DNA of 39,222 nucleotides from Massilia sp. BSC265 (GCF_000740675.1 NZ_JPXI01000028.1:1-39222), one strand, 5' to 3'. Shown: positions 8,423 to 17,198, numbered from the stretch's first letter. Notes: a model not told the origin generated them from the sequence alone. Numbers and translations are program-made.

Positions 8423-10498
8423 TTACCAGAAGATCACGCGGTCCTTCGGGTCCAGGTACATCTTGTCGCCCGGCTTGACGTCGAAGGCTTCGTAGAAGCC
8501 CGGGTGGTTGCGCAGGCTGCCGTTGACGCGGAATTCCGACGGCGAGTGCGGATCGGATTTCACCTGCGAGATCAGGGCCGCGTCACGCGCCTTGCCCTTG
8601 CGGGCCTGCGACAGGCCCATGAACAGGCGCTGTTCGGCGGTGAAGCCGTCGATCACCGGCCCCGGCTTGCCCTTCAGGTAGATCTTGTAGGCGCGGCTGG
8701 CCATGATGGCGCCGGCGTTGTCGGCAATGTTCTCGCCCAGCGTCAGCTCGCCGTTCACGTTGTAGCCCGGCAGCGGACTGTAGCCGGCGTACTGGGACAC
8801 CAGCACCTTGCCGCGCGCCGCGAACTGCTTCGCGTCTTCCTCGGTCCACCAGTTGCGCAGGTTGCCGTCGCCGTCGTACTGCGACCCCTTGTCGTCAAAG
8901 GCGTGGCTGATCTCGTGGCCGATCGAGATGCCCACCGAGCCGTAGTTCACCGCCGGTTCGGCATTTGCGTCGTACAGCGGGTACTGCAGGCGCGCCGCCG
9001 GGAACACGACCTCGTTCAGGGTCGGGCTGTAGTAGGCGTTGACGGTTTGCGGCGACATGCTCCAGACGCTGCGGTCGACCGGCTTGCCGAGGCGCTCGGT
9101 CATGTATTCATGCCCGAACTCGCGCGAGCGCATCACGTTGCCGACCAGGTCGCCACGCACGATCTTCAGCTTGGTGTAGTCGCGCCATTTGTCCGGATAG
9201 CCGATCTTGACGTTGATCTTGGAGAGCTTGACCTGCGCCTGCTTCTTGGTCTCCGGCGACATCCACTCGAGCTGCTCGATGCCCTCGCCGAAGGCGGTGA
9301 TGAAGTTCTTCGCCATGTCCAGCACCTGCTGCTTGCGCTCGGGCGGGAAATGCTGGGCCACATAGGCCTTGCCCACCACTTCGCTCAGATTGCGGTTGAT
9401 CTCGGCGATCGCCAGCTTCTCGACCGGACGGTTGACGGTGGCGCCGCCGAGCACCGTGCCGCGGAAGGCGAAGCTCTCGTCCACGAAAGGCTTCGACAGG
9501 TAGGGCGCGTAGGCGCTCAACAGGCGGAATTCGAAGTAAGGCTGCCAGGTTTCCATTGGGGTGGCGGCAATCAGCTTGTCCACGGCCGCCATGTAGCTCG
9601 GCTGGCTGACGATCACGCTGTCCGCCTTGCCGGCCACGCCTACGCCCTTCAGGTAGACGTCCCAGTCGATGCCGGGCACCAGCTTGCGCAGCTCGGCCAC
9701 GCTCATCTTGTTGTAGCGCTTGACCGGATCGCGGTTCTCGACCGCGCTCCACTGCACGCGCGCGATCTCGGTTTCCAGGGCGACGATCCGGGCCGCCTTG
9801 GCCTCGGCGTCCTGATGGCCGGCCAGCGCCAGCATCTTGCCGACGTGTTGCTGGTACTTGCTGCGGGTGTCCTTCAGGCGCGCGTCGTCCTGCAGGTAGT
9901 AGTCGCGGTTGGGCATGCCCAGGCCGGACTGCGAGATGCCGACGATGTAGCGGGTCGAATCCTTGTTGTCCTGGCCAACGCCCATGCCGAACGGCGCGCC
10001 CGCGCCGATGCGCTCGAAATGCGCCATCAGCGCGGCCATGTCGCGCTTGTCCTTCATCGCCTTGATGCGGGCCAGTTCGCCCTTCAAGGGCGCCAGGCCG
10101 AGTTCATTGCGGCGCTTCTCGTCCACGTAGCTGTTGTAGAAGTCGCCCATCTTCTGGGCTTCGGAACCGGCCTTGGCGTTCGTCGAGGCCGCGGCTTCGC
10201 CGATGATGGTGCTGACCTGCTGCTCGACGCGCTCCTGGGCGATGCTGAAGGCGCTCCAGCTGGAACGGTCCGACGGGATGTCGACGTCCTTCAGCCATTT
10301 GCCCTGGGTGTAGCGGAAGAAGTCGTCCTGTGCGCGCACACTGGTATCCATGGCCGCGACATCGATGCCGGAAGCCGAAGCAGCGGCCGCCGCCGACGGC
10401 GCCACGGTATTGGGCGTGGCCGCTGTCTCGTGGGCGCCGGCCTGGACCGCCACTGCAAACAGGCCCGCGATCAGGGTGCTGCACAGGCTACGTTTCAT
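8423..10498 (-). CDS. M13 family metallopeptidase (neprilysin/PepO-like)
   Basis: An exported zinc endopeptidase of family M13. The 691-residue protein starts with a signal peptide (MKRSLCSTLIAGLFAVAVQAGAHE cut near AGA). An N-terminal all-helical M13 domain follows, then the catalytic domain with HExxH at His528-Glu529-His532 (GHEISHAFDD) and the third zinc ligand Glu589 in GENIADNAG, 61 residues later, as expected. The usual substrate-binding NAYY and the C-terminal tryptophan (DRVIFW) of M13 enzymes are present. Length fits the family. The ATG follows GGAGAGAG. It stands alone on its strand, 156 bases downstream of the binding-protein gene. Likely degrades short peptides in the periplasm. 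Confidence 0.93.
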   Translation of the reverse strand: MKRSLCSTLIAGLFAVAVQAGAHETAATPNTVAPSAAAAASASGIDVAAMDTSVRAQDDFFRYTQGKWLKDVDIPSDRSSWSAFSIAQERVEQQVSTIIGEAAASTNAKAGSEAQKMGDFYNSYVDEKRRNELGLAPLKGELARIKAMKDKRDMAALMAHFERIGAGAPFGMGVGQDNKDSTRYIVGISQSGLGMPNRDYYLQDDARLKDTRSKYQQHVGKMLALAGHQDAEAKAARIVALETEIARVQWSAVENRDPVKRYNKMSVAELRKLVPGIDWDVYLKGVGVAGKADSVIVSQPSYMAAVDKLIAATPMETWQPYFEFRLLSAYAPYLSKPFVDESFAFRGTVLGGATVNRPVEKLAIAEINRNLSEVVGKAYVAQHFPPERKQQVLDMAKNFITAFGEGIEQLEWMSPETKKQAQVKLSKINVKIGYPDKWRDYTKLKIVRGDLVGNVMRSREFGHEYMTERLGKPVDRSVWSMSPQTVNAYYSPTLNEVVFPAARLQYPLYDANAEPAVNYGSVGISIGHEISHAFDDKGSQYDGDGNLRNWWTEEDAKQFAARGKVLVSQYAGYSPLPGYNVNGELTLGENIADNAGAIMASRAYKIYLKGKPGPVIDGFTAEQRLFMGLSQARKGKARDAALISQVKSDPHSPSEFRVNGSLRNHPGFYEAFDVKPGDKMYLDPKDRVIFW

Positions 10499-10624
10499 CT
10501 CTCTCTCCAGATTGTTGATATTGGGAACCGAGCGATCCTAATCGAACTGGAGGAGCAATGCCAAGGCCAATTTTGTATGCATGTTGTTTCAGAATGCCCG
10601 TCAATACGGGCCTCCTGCCCTGCC

Positions 10625-10663
10625 GAGCTCACTTGCCAAGCTCACTTGCCAAGCTCACTTGCC
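10625..10663 (-). repeat. Three tandem 13-bp copies over a stop codon
   Basis: On the minus strand the unit GGCAAGTGAGCTT occurs three times head to tail; the last copy ends in C rather than T. The copy nearest the gene carries its final codons GGC AAG TGA. Because 13 is not a multiple of three, the TGA of each copy falls in a different frame, so all three frames are closed within 39 bases. Confidence 0.95.
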
Positions 10664-11791
10664 GCGCACCACCTGCAGCTTGACCTTCTTGCCTTGCCGG
10701 TAGGTGTACAAGGTCATTGCGGCGTCGCGCAGATCACCCCTGGGGTCGAAGGCGATGCTGCCGGTGACGCCTTCATGGCGAATGGATGCCAGGGCCGGCA
10801 GGAAGCGTGCGGGTTCCGTCGACTGCGCCTTCTGCATTGCGGCGGCGAACACCATCACCGCATCGTAGGCATAGGGCGCATAGGTTTCGACCGGCGTGCC
10901 GTAGCGCTGGCGGAAGCGCTCGGTGAAGGCATTGAAGCTGGCTTCCTGGGCGCCGGTGACGCCGCCCGCCACCGCGCAGAAGAGCTTGTCGTTGCCCAGC
11001 GCGTCGCCTGCCAGCAGCGGCAGCTTTTCCGAGCAGACGCCGTCGCCGGACACGAACTTCGCCTGCAGCCCCAGGGTCTTCATCTGCTTGAGCATGGGAC
11101 CGGCCACCGCGTCCATGCCGCCATAGAAGATCACGTCCGGCCGCTGTGCCCGGATCTGGGTCAGGATGGCGCTGAAGTCGGTTGCCTTGTCGTGGGTGAA
11201 CTGGCGGCTGACGATGCTTGCGCCGCCCGTGGCGCGCACTTCGCGCGCGAACTGGTCCGCCAGGCCCTGGCCGAAAGCGGTGCGGTCATCGATCACGGCG
11301 ATCTTTTTCGCCTTGAGCGTGCCGAGCGCATAGCGCGCCAGCGTACGCCCGATCAAGTTGTCGTTGGCCACCACACGGAAGGCGGTCTTGTAGCCCTGGC
11401 TGGTATACACCGGCGTGGTGGCGGCCGGCGAAATCTGCGGAATGCCGGCACTGGCATAGATCTTCGAGGCCGGCACGGTCGGCCCCGAGTTCAGGTGCCC
11501 GACGACGGCCGCCACGCGCGCGTCGACCAGCTTCTGGGCCACGGCGGTGCCGGTCTTGGGGTCGCTGGCATCGTCCTCCGCCTGCAGCACCCACCTGATC
11601 TTTTTACCGCCAATCGCGATGCCTTTGGCGTTGAGCTCGTCGATCGCCATGCGGGCGCCGTTCTCGATGTCCTTGCCCTGGTGCGCGCCGGGTCCGGACA
11701 GCGGCGAGGCGGTGCCGATCCTGACGTCGGTCTGGGCACTGGCCGGTACGGCGGCGAGCAGGAGGGAGGATAAGGCGGCGGCAGAACGCAT
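10655..11791 (-). CDS. Branched-chain amino-acid type ABC substrate-binding protein
   Basis: A periplasmic solute-binding protein of the LivJ/Leu-Ile-Val type (Peripla_BP_6). The chosen ATG at 11791 gives a signal peptide (MRSAAALSSLLLAAVPASAQ) followed directly by TDVRIGTASPLSGPGAHQG, the standard first strand and ligand loop. Further family blocks are GARMAIDELN, DDASDPKTG and YAYDAVMVFAAAM. About 378 mature-plus-signal residues is usual. The ribosome site AAGGGTG lies just before this ATG; the frame is open upstream to about 11929 but would bury the signal peptide. It is 94 bases downstream of a methyltransferase gene, and no ABC permease or ATPase is in the window, so it must share a transporter encoded elsewhere. 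Its stop codon sits in a three-copy tandem repeat. Confidence 0.88.
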   Translation of the reverse strand: MRSAAALSSLLLAAVPASAQTDVRIGTASPLSGPGAHQGKDIENGARMAIDELNAKGIAIGGKKIRWVLQAEDDASDPKTGTAVAQKLVDARVAAVVGHLNSGPTVPASKIYASAGIPQISPAATTPVYTSQGYKTAFRVVANDNLIGRTLARYALGTLKAKKIAVIDDRTAFGQGLADQFAREVRATGGASIVSRQFTHDKATDFSAILTQIRAQRPDVIFYGGMDAVAGPMLKQMKTLGLQAKFVSGDGVCSEKLPLLAGDALGNDKLFCAVAGGVTGAQEASFNAFTERFRQRYGTPVETYAPYAYDAVMVFAAAMQKAQSTEPARFLPALASIRHEGVTGSIAFDPRGDLRDAAMTLYTYRQGKKVKLQVVRGK

Positions 11792-11885
11792 GGCACCCTT
11801 TCTCGGTTGGATGCCTTCGATTGTACTGCCGTGCCGGCCTGCGACCAACCGCCATGCGTGCGCACGACGGCTGGCAGGATGGAGG

Positions 11886-12764
11886 TCAATGCAGGACTTC
11901 AGGCGTGCGCTTGATGATGACGGCTTCAAGGTACTCGGCCGGGACCACCAGCGAGCTGTCGCCCGCCGTGTTATGGCGGTCGAACAGCGCGATCATGTCC
12001 TGCTCCAGCGCCTGCTGGCCGGCCGGGTCGAGCGCGGCGAAGGCCTTGTGCACCGGTCCGTAGTAATCGCGGAACACCTGGATCATGTGCGCCGCCGAAG
12101 CGTAGCGGAAGTTGAACATTTTCGGCTGGGCGCGGATGCTGGCCGCATCAAGGCCGAACAACTGGCGCAGGTAGTCTTCCTTGCCCCACATGGCCGGCGA
12201 CACCAGGCCGGCCGGTGGCGGGACACGGCGGCCGACGGTCTTGAACAGCTGGCCGATGAAGCCCTCCGGCGTCCAGCTGGCAATGCCGATGCGCCCGCCG
12301 CCGCGCACCACCCGCATCATTTCGCTCGCGCAGCGCGCATGATCGGGGGCGAACATCACCCCGAAGGTCGAGAGCGCGACGTCGAAGTTGCCGTCGTAGA
12401 AGGGCAATGCTTCGGCATCCGCTTCACGGAACTCGATGTCCAGGCCTTCTGCGGCGGCGCGCGCGCGGCCCTTGTCGAGCAGGGACGGCACGTAGTCGGT
12501 CGAGGTCACGCGTGCAAAGCGACGGGCGGCGGCGAGCGTGGCATTGCCGTTGCCGGCCGCGATGTCGATCACGCGCTCGCCGGCGCGGATGTCGGCGGCT
12601 TCGGCGAGCGACTCGCCGACGATCTGCAGCGTCACGCCGATGATGGCGAAGTCACCGCTCGCCCATGTGGCTTGCTGGCGCTGCTTGATGGCCGCGTAGT
12701 CCGGAACGATGGCGGCATCGGGCGGCTGGCGCGGCGACGGTGCGGAAGTGCTGGGTTGGCTCAT
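11886..12764 (-). CDS. Class I SAM-dependent methyltransferase
   Basis: A 292-residue S-adenosylmethionine-dependent methyltransferase of the UbiE/MenG-like class. Motif I is seen as VIDIAAGNGNATLAAARRF, the acidic residue of motif II in TSTDYVPSLL, then FREADAEALPFYDGNFDVALSTFGVMF (motif III/IV region, split here only by description) and MRVVRGGGRIGIASW. The N-terminus is proline- and serine-rich and probably flexible. The ATG at 12764 follows GAGGAGA. It lies upstream of the binding-protein gene on the same strand. Substrate unknown; a small-molecule methylation is more likely than RNA or protein. Confidence 0.87.
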   Translation of the reverse strand: MSQPSTSAPSPRQPPDAAIVPDYAAIKQRQQATWASGDFAIIGVTLQIVGESLAEAADIRAGERVIDIAAGNGNATLAAARRFARVTSTDYVPSLLDKGRARAAAEGLDIEFREADAEALPFYDGNFDVALSTFGVMFAPDHARCASEMMRVVRGGGRIGIASWTPEGFIGQLFKTVGRRVPPPAGLVSPAMWGKEDYLRQLFGLDAASIRAQPKMFNFRYASAAHMIQVFRDYYGPVHKAFAALDPAGQQALEQDMIALFDRHNTAGDSSLVVPAEYLEAVIIKRTPEVLH

Positions 12765-13095
12765 GACAGGTCTCCTCAGAAATACCCGGCAGCGGGTGCA
12801 TGCTTGGATAAGCCAGGAAAAACAGTGTTCGGCAGCTCCCTGCCGGCCATTCCAGCTTAAGCCGCGACACGCGGAAGTCCAGCCTAGCCGCAGGAATTTC
12901 CCAAGTGCTCAACCGTGCGCACGGCAGAGCTGCGTCGGTGCGCCGGGTATCCGGAAGCGGCGATATACTGGGTTCATAGCCTGATCGACATGCATGAAAA
13001 CCGCATGCCGATTGCCGCGCCATACCTTTTTTCCCAAGTGCCATTCCTGGCCGCTTGCGAACGACACTAACGATTCACTACTAACAGGGGGTAGC
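12765..13095. other. Intergenic region without recognised gene
   Basis: This divergent gap between the methyltransferase and host-attachment genes should hold both promoters. I see no RNA gene, clear operator or repeat. The frame of the downstream gene is open back to 12994, but the extra stretch looks non-coding. The AT-richer stretch with GATATACTG near 12960-12970 is only a weak promoter candidate. Confidence 0.5.
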
Positions 13096-13608
13096 ATGCC
13101 AACAACCTGGATTCTTTCGGCCAATGCAGGCCGTGCGAGGTTCTTCGAGGAGTCGGATCCGGCGGAACCGCTGCAGGAAATCGAAGACATGGTCAATTCC
13201 GCGGTGCAGCTGCGCACGTCGGAGAGCGAAACCGACCGCCTGGGCCCAACCTCGGCAGCGGGTAGCAGCCACAACATCGGTCACGCCGGGGGTGCCGGTC
13301 CCGGCATGGCCCATAACGCCAAGGCCGGTGCGCCGAACAAGCAATACGAACCCAACCAGACACCCGCTGAACGTGCAACCGAAATGTTTGCCAAGGACGT
13401 GTCGCAGTACCTGTTGAAGGCGCAGCAGGAAGGCCGCTACCAGCAGCTGGTCATCTCGGCCTCGCCTGAATTCCTGGGTACCTTGCGCCAGGAGCTGAAC
13501 CAGCAGGTCAAACAGCTGATCAAGGCCGAGTTCAACAAGGACTACACGCACTCGAATGCGCAGCAATTGCGCGAGCAGCTGCACGCCCAGCAGGCCAAGG
13601 CCGAGTAA
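13096..13608 (+). CDS. Host attachment family protein (PF10116-like)
   Basis: A 170-residue soluble protein of the family annotated 'protein required for attachment to host cells'. As I recall, such proteins are structurally related to archaeo-eukaryotic release-factor domains, and the attachment name may mislead. The N-terminal TWILSANAGRARFFE and the later FAKDVSQYLLKAQQEGRYQQLVI (shown here only as landmarks) and LVISASPEFLG are the family blocks. A Gly/Ala/His-rich linker (residues about 55-75) separates the two halves. The ATG at 13096 follows AGGGGGTAGC; an in-frame upstream ATG at 12994 lacks family similarity. A strong terminator follows the stop. Cellular role unknown. Confidence 0.82.
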   Translation: MPTTWILSANAGRARFFEESDPAEPLQEIEDMVNSAVQLRTSESETDRLGPTSAAGSSHNIGHAGGAGPGMAHNAKAGAPNKQYEPNQTPAERATEMFAKDVSQYLLKAQQEGRYQQLVISASPEFLGTLRQELNQQVKQLIKAEFNKDYTHSNAQQLREQLHAQQAKAE

Positions 13609-13636
13609 GCCGGCAGCAGTAGCCGGGACAGGCCCG

Positions 13637-13664
13637 AACGCCAGCTGCGGCTGGCGTTTTTTTT
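13637..13664 (+). terminator. Intrinsic terminator after host-attachment gene
   Basis: A perfect 9-bp stem, AACGCCAGC paired with GCTGGCGTT around loop TGCG, runs straight into eight T residues. It lies 28 bases after the stop codon and just before the convergent end of the GGDEF gene. Confidence 0.92.
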
Positions 13665-13667
13665 CGC

Positions 13668-15002
13668 TCAGTGCGCCGCGGCGTGTTGCAGGGCAGCGTC
13701 CTCCGCGCAGATCCGGTTGCGCCCGCCCTGCTTGGCCACGTACAGCATCGCGTCCGCGCGCAGGAACAGTTCGTTCTCGCTGCGGTACTCCGGATAGGCC
13801 GCCACCCCGCCGCTGAAGGAAAAATGGCGCAGGTCGCCGGGCGCGACCTCGAAGGGAATCGCGCAGAATGCCTGGCGCATGGCGTCCAGCCGGCGCCTGC
13901 CCTCTTCCAGGCTGCAGTCCCAGAACACCACGACGAATTCCTCGCCGCCGAAGCGGCTCAGCAGGTCCGACTCACCCAGCTGCGGCGCCAGGGTCAGCGA
14001 CAGGCGCTTGATCACGATGTCGCCGAAATGGTGGCCCCAGGTATCGTTGATGGTCTTGAACTTGTCGATGTCGATGACGCCGAGCGCCAGTTCGCAGCCT
14101 TCCTGGGCGGCGCGCCGGACCAGGCCCTGGGCCTTCTTCTGCAGGCCGACCTTGTTGAGCAGGCCGGTGGCGCGGTCCTTGCCGATCAGGTCCTTGTTGA
14201 TGCGGATCTTGTTGCTGCGGTTCACCAGCTGGGCTTCCAGCAGCCCGGGCTCGCCAGTGCCCAGCACGGCATCGAAACCATCCGCCAGCGCGCGCCGGGC
14301 CAGCGCAGGATCCGGTCGGCACTGCAGCAGGGCGATCTCGCGGGTCGGATCGGCCTCGATATTCCTTTGCAGCACCCGCACGATGGCCTCGGTGCGCAGG
14401 TATTCGCCGTCGGTCACCAGCACCAGGTCGGGCTGCAGCTCCTTGACCCGCAGGTGCAGGGTCTGCGCCTCCGGGTGGCGGATCACCTCGACGCCGCGCT
14501 GCAGCAGCAGCCCCTCGTCCAGCCCAGCCAGCTCGCCCAGGACGACCATGCGTACCAGGTCGCCGTGCTTGTTCTGCACAAACAGGTTGAACAACTTGTC
14601 GACGAACACGTCGTTGGGGATCGGCTTTTCGGCATAGGCCAGGCAGTTGCTGTCGACCAGGCGCTGCTGCAGCAGGAAACGGCTGCCCTGGCGCGCGCTC
14701 TGCAGGTAGACGTAGCGGCGGTCGGCGGGCAGGCGCTGCAGCAGTTCGCCCAGCATCAGGGTGCGGCGCCGCTCCGGCATGTCGGCCTGCATGTTGTGCA
14801 GGGCGTCAAGGTCGATCACGTACAGGTTGTCGCCGCCGCCGCGGGCCACCCCCTCGACAAAGCGCGACACGTCGTCGAAGAACTGGATATCGAAGTCGTA
14901 CTTATGGGCGTGCAGGAGCAGCTCGGCCCGGTTGTCCTTGATGAAGAAACTCTGCGATAGCAAAAAGACATGATTCCTGTACAACGGCATGGCTTGCGTC
15001 AT
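13668..15002 (-). CDS. Diguanylate cyclase with REC-like N-terminal domains
   Basis: A 444-residue soluble protein expected to make c-di-GMP from two GTP. The C-terminal GGDEF domain (about 275-435) has DIDKFKTINDTWGHHFGD and an intact GGEEF at 352-356. The RxxD inhibitory site is missing, as GESD occupies 343-346, so product inhibition by that site is not expected. Residues 1-260 look like two response-regulator-type alpha/beta modules: acidic ends of strands at YVIDLDALHN (about 61-70) and DLVLVTDGEY (about 192-201). Neither has a full canonical phosphorylation pocket, so they may be pseudo-receivers. The ATG follows GAGG. No sensor kinase is adjacent. Confidence 0.88.
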   Translation of the reverse strand: MTQAMPLYRNHVFLLSQSFFIKDNRAELLLHAHKYDFDIQFFDDVSRFVEGVARGGGDNLYVIDLDALHNMQADMPERRRTLMLGELLQRLPADRRYVYLQSARQGSRFLLQQRLVDSNCLAYAEKPIPNDVFVDKLFNLFVQNKHGDLVRMVVLGELAGLDEGLLLQRGVEVIRHPEAQTLHLRVKELQPDLVLVTDGEYLRTEAIVRVLQRNIEADPTREIALLQCRPDPALARRALADGFDAVLGTGEPGLLEAQLVNRSNKIRINKDLIGKDRATGLLNKVGLQKKAQGLVRRAAQEGCELALGVIDIDKFKTINDTWGHHFGDIVIKRLSLTLAPQLGESDLLSRFGGEEFVVVFWDCSLEEGRRRLDAMRQAFCAIPFEVAPGDLRHFSFSGGVAAYPEYRSENELFLRADAMLYVAKQGGRNRICAEDAALQHAAAH

Positions 15003-15310
15003 GGTGCCTCGACTTCCTTGCTGGATGCGGTGCGTGCTGCGCGATTCCCGATGTTATGTTTATTGCAGGAATCTCATTGTGTTCCGGTCCGCTGCAAAAG
15101 GCAACTTGCTTAGGTCCCGGCTTGAAAAAGCGCGGTGCCAACAACACAGCCCAAGGAAAATTGTAATTAAGAAAATTATCTTAGCAGTCAGATATGACAC
15201 GTTTATGAACGTTGATCCCGCCCAAACGAAAGTCCATGCGCGCCCGTCCTCCAGAACCTGAGGCCAAGACACAGCGTCCTAGCAAAACGCCAGTGACGCC
15301 GTCGGAGGTA
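15003..15310. other. Intergenic region, AT-richer
   Basis: This gap lies between the divergent GGDEF gene and a decayed TPR gene. It contains an AT-rich stretch at about 15155-15205 (AATTGTAATTAAGAAAATTAT within it) that may be promoter material for either side. I see no RNA gene, no repeat and no convincing open frame. Confidence 0.4.
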
Positions 15311-16034
15311 ATGATGAGCCCCGTACGCATGCTTACAGCATTCGGCGCAGCGGGGGCAGCAACGCTTGCAGCACTGGCAGCACACTCCCTGGCCACGGCC
15401 GGCCCCAATCCGGAGGCGCGCGGCACTGGCGGCCAGGCCTTCGATCCCCTGTTCGCTCCCGGCGCCATCTGCACCCCGGCGCGCGCCGGCCGCCCGCCGC
15501 TGCTCGAGCGCCTGGTGCTCGCCCAGCCGCCGGGCCTGCCGCGGCAGCGGCCGCGCGAGCGCTATCGCTGGCAGGCAAGACCACGCCGCCCGAGCAGGCC
15601 CTGATCCGCGCCGTCTCGCGCCGCTACCAGCCCGAGCCACCGGCGGATCGCGCGCCGCTCGACAAGGCGTATGCCGGTGCCATGGCCGAGGCCGCGCGCT
15701 CCTTCTCCAACAAGGAGACCATCCAGGTGCTGTATGCGGAAGCGCTGATGGACCTGTCGCCCTGGGACTACTGGCAGGCCGGCGGCACCCAGCCCAAGAA
15801 CCGGACCGCCGACCTGGTGGCCGCGCTCGAGCGGGTGCTGGAGCGTAAGCCCAGCCATCCGGGTGCCGCCCATTACTACATCCACGCGATGGAAGCTTCG
15901 AGGGCTGGGCCTTGCGCGGCCTGATCGAGGTCTACGAGAAACGGGGAGACAAGCCTGCGCTGGCAGCAGCGCGAAAGCGTTTTGAAACGACCTGGCTGGG
16001 CGAGCCGGGCGGTCCGCCGCTGACGCGCCTGTAG
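15311..16034 (+). pseudogene. TPR-repeat protein pseudogene with two internal deletions
   Basis: Three pieces of one protein in three successive frames. Piece one (15311 to about 15510) starts MMSPVRMLTAFGAAGAATLAAL, a signal peptide, and reaches AFDPLFAPGAICTP. Piece two, in a new frame (about 15555-15900), carries PPEQALIRAVSRRY, VLYAEALMDLSPWDYW and HPGAAHYYIHAMEAS, typical of a family of exported tetratricopeptide-repeat proteins. Piece three, in the third frame (15900-16034), is GWALRGLIEVYEKRGDKPAL to the natural-looking end PLTRL and a TAG. From memory of intact relatives, sequence is missing between one and two and much more between two and three. A functional product is very unlikely. 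Confidence 0.78.
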
Positions 16035-16131
16035 TGGCTTGTTACAGTGCAGCGCTTTGCAGTGGCGGGCGGCGCTGCTATAGTGAGGATGCGCGACAGA
16101 TGCGTCACCCTTCTGCCTCGCCTCGAAAAGC

Positions 16132-16154
16132 GCTGACCTGTGGTCGGCGTTTTT
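16132..16154 (+). terminator. Possible intrinsic terminator
   Basis: A 7-bp stem GCTGACC/GGTCGGC (one G-T pair, loop TGT) is followed by GTTTTT. It lies about 100 bases after the decayed TPR gene and before the CAP gene. It resembles the other GCGTTTTT terminators in the window. Confidence 0.55.
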
Positions 16155-16265
16155 GCTTTGGGGCCGACTTAGTTCCCTGTCAATTAATTTCCGAATCACG
16201 GTCACCGGTGCAATGACGCAGCACGGTGCAATACGATTGGATGGCCGCGGCTTGCGCGGCTGGGG

Positions 16266-17198
16266 TTGATCTTGCTAACGAACATCCTGACTCTGCCATT
16301 CCTTTTGCGCCGGCCTGCGCACGCCGCGGAACGCGCCGCCCTGCCGCTGTTGCTTGCCCTGGCCGCCTGGCCCGGCATGGCCGCAGCAAGGCCCGCTCCA
16401 AGCTATGGCGCCGAGCAGCTCACCACCCTGGTCAACGCCTACCGTACGGCGCCGGGCAGCTGCGCGGGCCGCGCCGCCGCGCCGGCCGCGGCGCTGACGG
16501 CGCACCCGGCGCTGGCACGGGTACGGATCGGGCCAGGGACCTTCATCGAACTCGCACTCGAGAGCGCCGGCTTTGCCGCCGAGCGCGCCGTCTCGGTCAG
16601 CGTCAACGGTCCGCAAACGCCAGCGGAAGCGATGACGGTACTGCAGGAAAAATACTGCCGTACCCTGCTCGACACCCGCTTCTCGACCGTCGGCAGCTAC
16701 CGCGAAGGGAACGAATGGACCGTGATCCTGGCCCGTCCAGCGCCGCCTTTGCCTTCCGAATCCTTTCCGGACTGGCATGAGGCCGGGAAGGCCATCCTGG
16801 CCGGGGTGAACGCGGCACGTGCCAGCGCCCGTACCTGCGGCAACCAGCGCTTCGGCCCGGCGCCGCCGGTCAGCTGGAACCCGCAACTGGGCGAAGCCGC
16901 GCTGGCCCACAGCCGCGACATGGCAACACGCCGCTACTTCAGCCACCGTGCAAAGGACGGCAGCCAGCCGGCCGACCGCGCGGCGCGCGCCGGCTATGCC
17001 TGGCAGCGGGTCGGCGAGAACATCGCCTTTGGCCAGAGCACGCCCGACGAAGCCGTGGCCGGCTGGCTCGACAGCCCGGGACATTGCGCCAACATCATGA
17101 ACCCGGGCTTTACCGAGATGGGTGCGGCCTACGGTGTCGCTGCGGAAAAACGCAGCGGCATCGTCTACTGGACCCAGGTGTTCGGCCGCCCGCGCTAA
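16266..17198 (+). CDS. CAP-domain (SCP/PR-1, YkwD-like) secreted protein
   Basis: An exported protein of up to 310 residues ending in a CAP domain. The C-terminal half (about 165-310) has the family blocks SRDMATRRYFSHRAKDGS, VGENIAFG and SPGHCANIMNPGFTEMGAAY. The N-terminal half (about 48-160) repeats the outline of a CAP domain (LVNAYRTAPGSC at its start, VGSYREGNEWTVILARP at its end) without the usual His and Glu residues, so it looks like a degenerate duplicate. A hydrophobic stretch near residues 20-40 ending AAA serves as signal peptide. No ATG opens the frame; TTG at 16266 is the best start available, and the true start is uncertain. Bacterial CAP protein function is poorly known. Confidence 0.85.
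   Translation: MILLTNILTLPFLLRRPAHAAERAALPLLLALAAWPGMAAARPAPSYGAEQLTTLVNAYRTAPGSCAGRAAAPAAALTAHPALARVRIGPGTFIELALESAGFAAERAVSVSVNGPQTPAEAMTVLQEKYCRTLLDTRFSTVGSYREGNEWTVILARPAPPLPSESFPDWHEAGKAILAGVNAARASARTCGNQRFGPAPPVSWNPQLGEAALAHSRDMATRRYFSHRAKDGSQPADRAARAGYAWQRVGENIAFGQSTPDEAVAGWLDSPGHCANIMNPGFTEMGAAYGVAAEKRSGIVYWTQVFGRPR

Noticed and set aside
10625..10663. Possible CRISPR-like or regulatory array at the tandem repeats
   Set aside because: Units are 13 bases with no spacers and overlap a stop codon; the same holds for 19521-19562.
8396..11773. Very long plus-strand open frame (over 1100 codons) opposite the M13 and binding-protein genes
   Set aside because: It crosses two real genes and the gap between them, with no recognisable domain or ribosome site. 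A striking length, but explained by codon bias of the opposite strand.
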